From Paramarasmius palmivorus (taxonomy: Eukaryota; Basidiomycota; Agaricomycetes; Agaricales; Marasmiaceae), in NCBI GenBank assembly GCA_037176845.1, contig JAYKXP010000007.1, forward strand, positions 248,001-312,000: a stretch of 64,000 nucleotides of DNA, written 5' to 3'. Of this stretch, positions 62,783 through 64,000 are shown one piece after another. Below the pieces are notes generated by a model, which worked only from the letters and a program-made list of their open reading frames with translations, made no database searches and was not told the DNA's origin. Both the position numbers and the translations under genes were made by a program. The stretch's first letter is position 1; each line of letters begins with the position of its first letter.

Positions 62783-63635
62783 CTAAGTCTGTCCTTTAAA
62801 ATCAATAAATGAGCACTCTGAGTCATGCTCATTCTTGCTATTCATGAACGGAAGCGCCGACAAGTGGGGATTCAGTGCAATCTTTCGACCACGAGTGAAG
62901 GATAATCCATGAAGCCCGTTGTTTCCAGATGTGAAGGCCTCCTTGGAAGTCGGCATATGAACCTGAACTGAACCGTCGCCTGAGAAGGACGTTCAGTACT
63001 GGATTAACATAGTAACATGATAGCTACTGACCTTGGCCTCCTTCCATTCGACGCCGATAAAGAAAAACTACAAACAAGAGCACCGCAAACAAAAAGACGC
63101 CACCAAAGACACCACCTATCAGCGCAGCTGCGTGTCCAGGTGGGTTCAATAGACGTGATCCCTGCACCGTTTGAATCGTTCGGTGTGATTGACTGTCTAC
63201 AGTCACAAACGATACGTTGTGAATCTGGAGTTCACCGCCACTATTCAGGATAAGCTCTAGGGTATGTTGTCCTTGCGACAGCTCTGGGGAGGCGTAAATG
63301 AGAGATGACGAAGGATTCCAGATGTTGTATTGGGAGGATGAATCTTCGCGACCGTCAAGGGAATAATAGAGAGTTTTGGTAGGATTTGGAGATTTCAGGT
63401 TGGTTGACAGTGTCCCGGCCACTGCAATATATACACCTTGGACGAATGAGATGAGATGCTAATGAAGACCATGTCATTGTGACTCACCCTCGAAATCAAT
63501 AGTAATAGATGAATTCCGTCCTTCAGAATCGGAGACCCCAACTAACAGGTTTTTGTCGTCTTCTATTGCCCAACTTCCCTGATATTGAACGAAAGGCCTC
63601 GCGACTCCTCCCATGAACGACCCGAACGATTCCAT
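62783..63635 (-). CDS. Single-pass membrane protein with lectin-like ectodomain (5' end unresolved)
   Basis: Three certain exons: 63488-63635, 63032-63421 and 62783-62979; 244 residues from the first ATG in frame. The ectodomain has [29 protein letters not shown] and [18 protein letters not shown], the jelly-roll pattern seen in many basidiomycete surface proteins. One membrane helix follows ([20 protein letters not shown], then VFLYRRR) and a short cytoplasmic tail. It matches the build of the protein at 2450-3669. No signal peptide precedes this ATG. A hydrophobic MRFKFLFFLPHTLLA lies upstream in another frame, and a further open frame at 63678-63908 reads LLVYGASVFSSAAIP, which resembles another ectodomain strand. 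The gene probably has upstream exons, perhaps beyond the window. Confidence 0.65.
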
Positions 63636-64000
63636 TACTTCGTACTACCACGTAACCGGAAACTAAAGAGCGACGAGCTAAAAGAGTGTGAGGTAGGAAA
63701 AAAAGGAATTTGAAACGCATTCTTGAGCCTTGATGTTTATTAAATTGAAGCTGGACGATCGACGGTCGTCCGACACTGTAGCACGATTGCTTGTAGTTAT
63801 GGCGAAGTGGTGACCTCCTTGATCTGAGACGAACATATACTCCTTTACGGCGGAGAAGATCGGTATTGCCGCAGACGAAAACACCGAGGCACCGTAGACG
63901 AGTAGCATCCGAGGTATGGCGGAGGTTGTGGTAGAGTCCAGAGAGCTTGCGAGCGCTTACAGCGTGGCCGGCGTCTAGTTGTGTGGCACCGCACCCACCA
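63636..64000. other. Right edge, possible upstream exons of the membrane-protein gene
   Basis: Minus-strand open frames here may encode the missing N-terminus of the membrane protein, but I could not join them with consistent splice sites. Nothing else is recognised. Confidence 0.35.

Noticed and set aside
62622..62799. Reading on past the RPF1 exon 4 donor as a longer protein
   Set aside because: Using the GTTCGT..CCAG intron gives the standard Rpf1 C-terminus ending in RRTFFL; the read-through frame has no family match.

Overview
The window looks like ordinary nuclear DNA of a filamentous basidiomycete, most likely an Agaricomycete. Genes lie on both strands. Nearly every gene is cut by many introns of about 45 to 67 nt with GT..AG ends, and intergenic gaps are short. 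Lineage-typical families are present: a DUF6534-like membrane protein, an F-box protein, lectin-like single-pass membrane proteins, a cutinase and WD40-fused hydrolases. I built the exon models by hand. I required phase agreement at each junction and an open frame, and I used protein-family resemblance where I recognised the family. Coordinates should be good to the base in most places; first exons are the weakest part.

Layout, left to right. 1-311: 3' end of an unknown gene. 0.5-3.7 kb: F-box protein and a single-pass membrane protein. 4.4-9.2 kb: phosphoinositide phospholipase C, an intron-bearing tRNA-Gly(CCC) and a Gfo/Idh/MocA oxidoreductase. 9.4-13.9 kb: a 1288-residue AT-hook/zinc-finger protein. 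14.2-16.5 kb: ER alpha-1,2-mannosidase. 16.8-18.5 kb: a helical protein of unknown role, converging on a Cdc24-type RhoGEF (18.5-20.9 kb). 20.9-24.1 kb: gamma-glutamyl phosphate reductase (PRO2) and a NASP-like histone chaperone. 24.5-29.8 kb: AP180-type clathrin adaptor and a seven-repeat Ish1/Msc1 protein. 30.2-33.0 kb: ATP synthase alpha and mitochondrial ribosomal protein bL21m, divergent. 33.0-36.0 kb: PRP40. 36.6-39.5 kb: a 16-exon DUF6534-like membrane protein and a TMEM14 protein. 39.8-43.2 kb: Pso2/SNM1 nuclease and a cutinase. 44.5-51.4 kb: a 2001-residue HEAT-repeat protein of the Laa1/HEATR5 type. 51.6-60.8 kb: an accessory block with ERV1, a DUF2235-WD40 gene, a broken ERV1 relic and a second DUF2235-WD40 gene. 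61.3-62.6 kb: RPF1. 62.8-64 kb: a second single-pass membrane protein with an unresolved N-terminus.

Most genes are housekeeping: secretion and endocytosis (MNS1, AP180, HEATR5), polarity signalling (PLC1, CDC24), mitochondria (ATP1, bL21m, ERV1), RNA and ribosomes (PRP40, RPF1, tRNA), DNA repair (PSO2) and histone handling. The most unusual part is 51.6-60.8 kb. There an ERV1 plus DUF2235-WD40 unit appears to have been duplicated in tandem. The second ERV1 decayed, while both hydrolase-propeller genes stayed intact with matching exon structure. A serine hydrolase fused directly to a WD40 propeller, with no NACHT or other NTPase between them, is my best candidate for an under-described system. 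A role in sensing or immunity is only inference.
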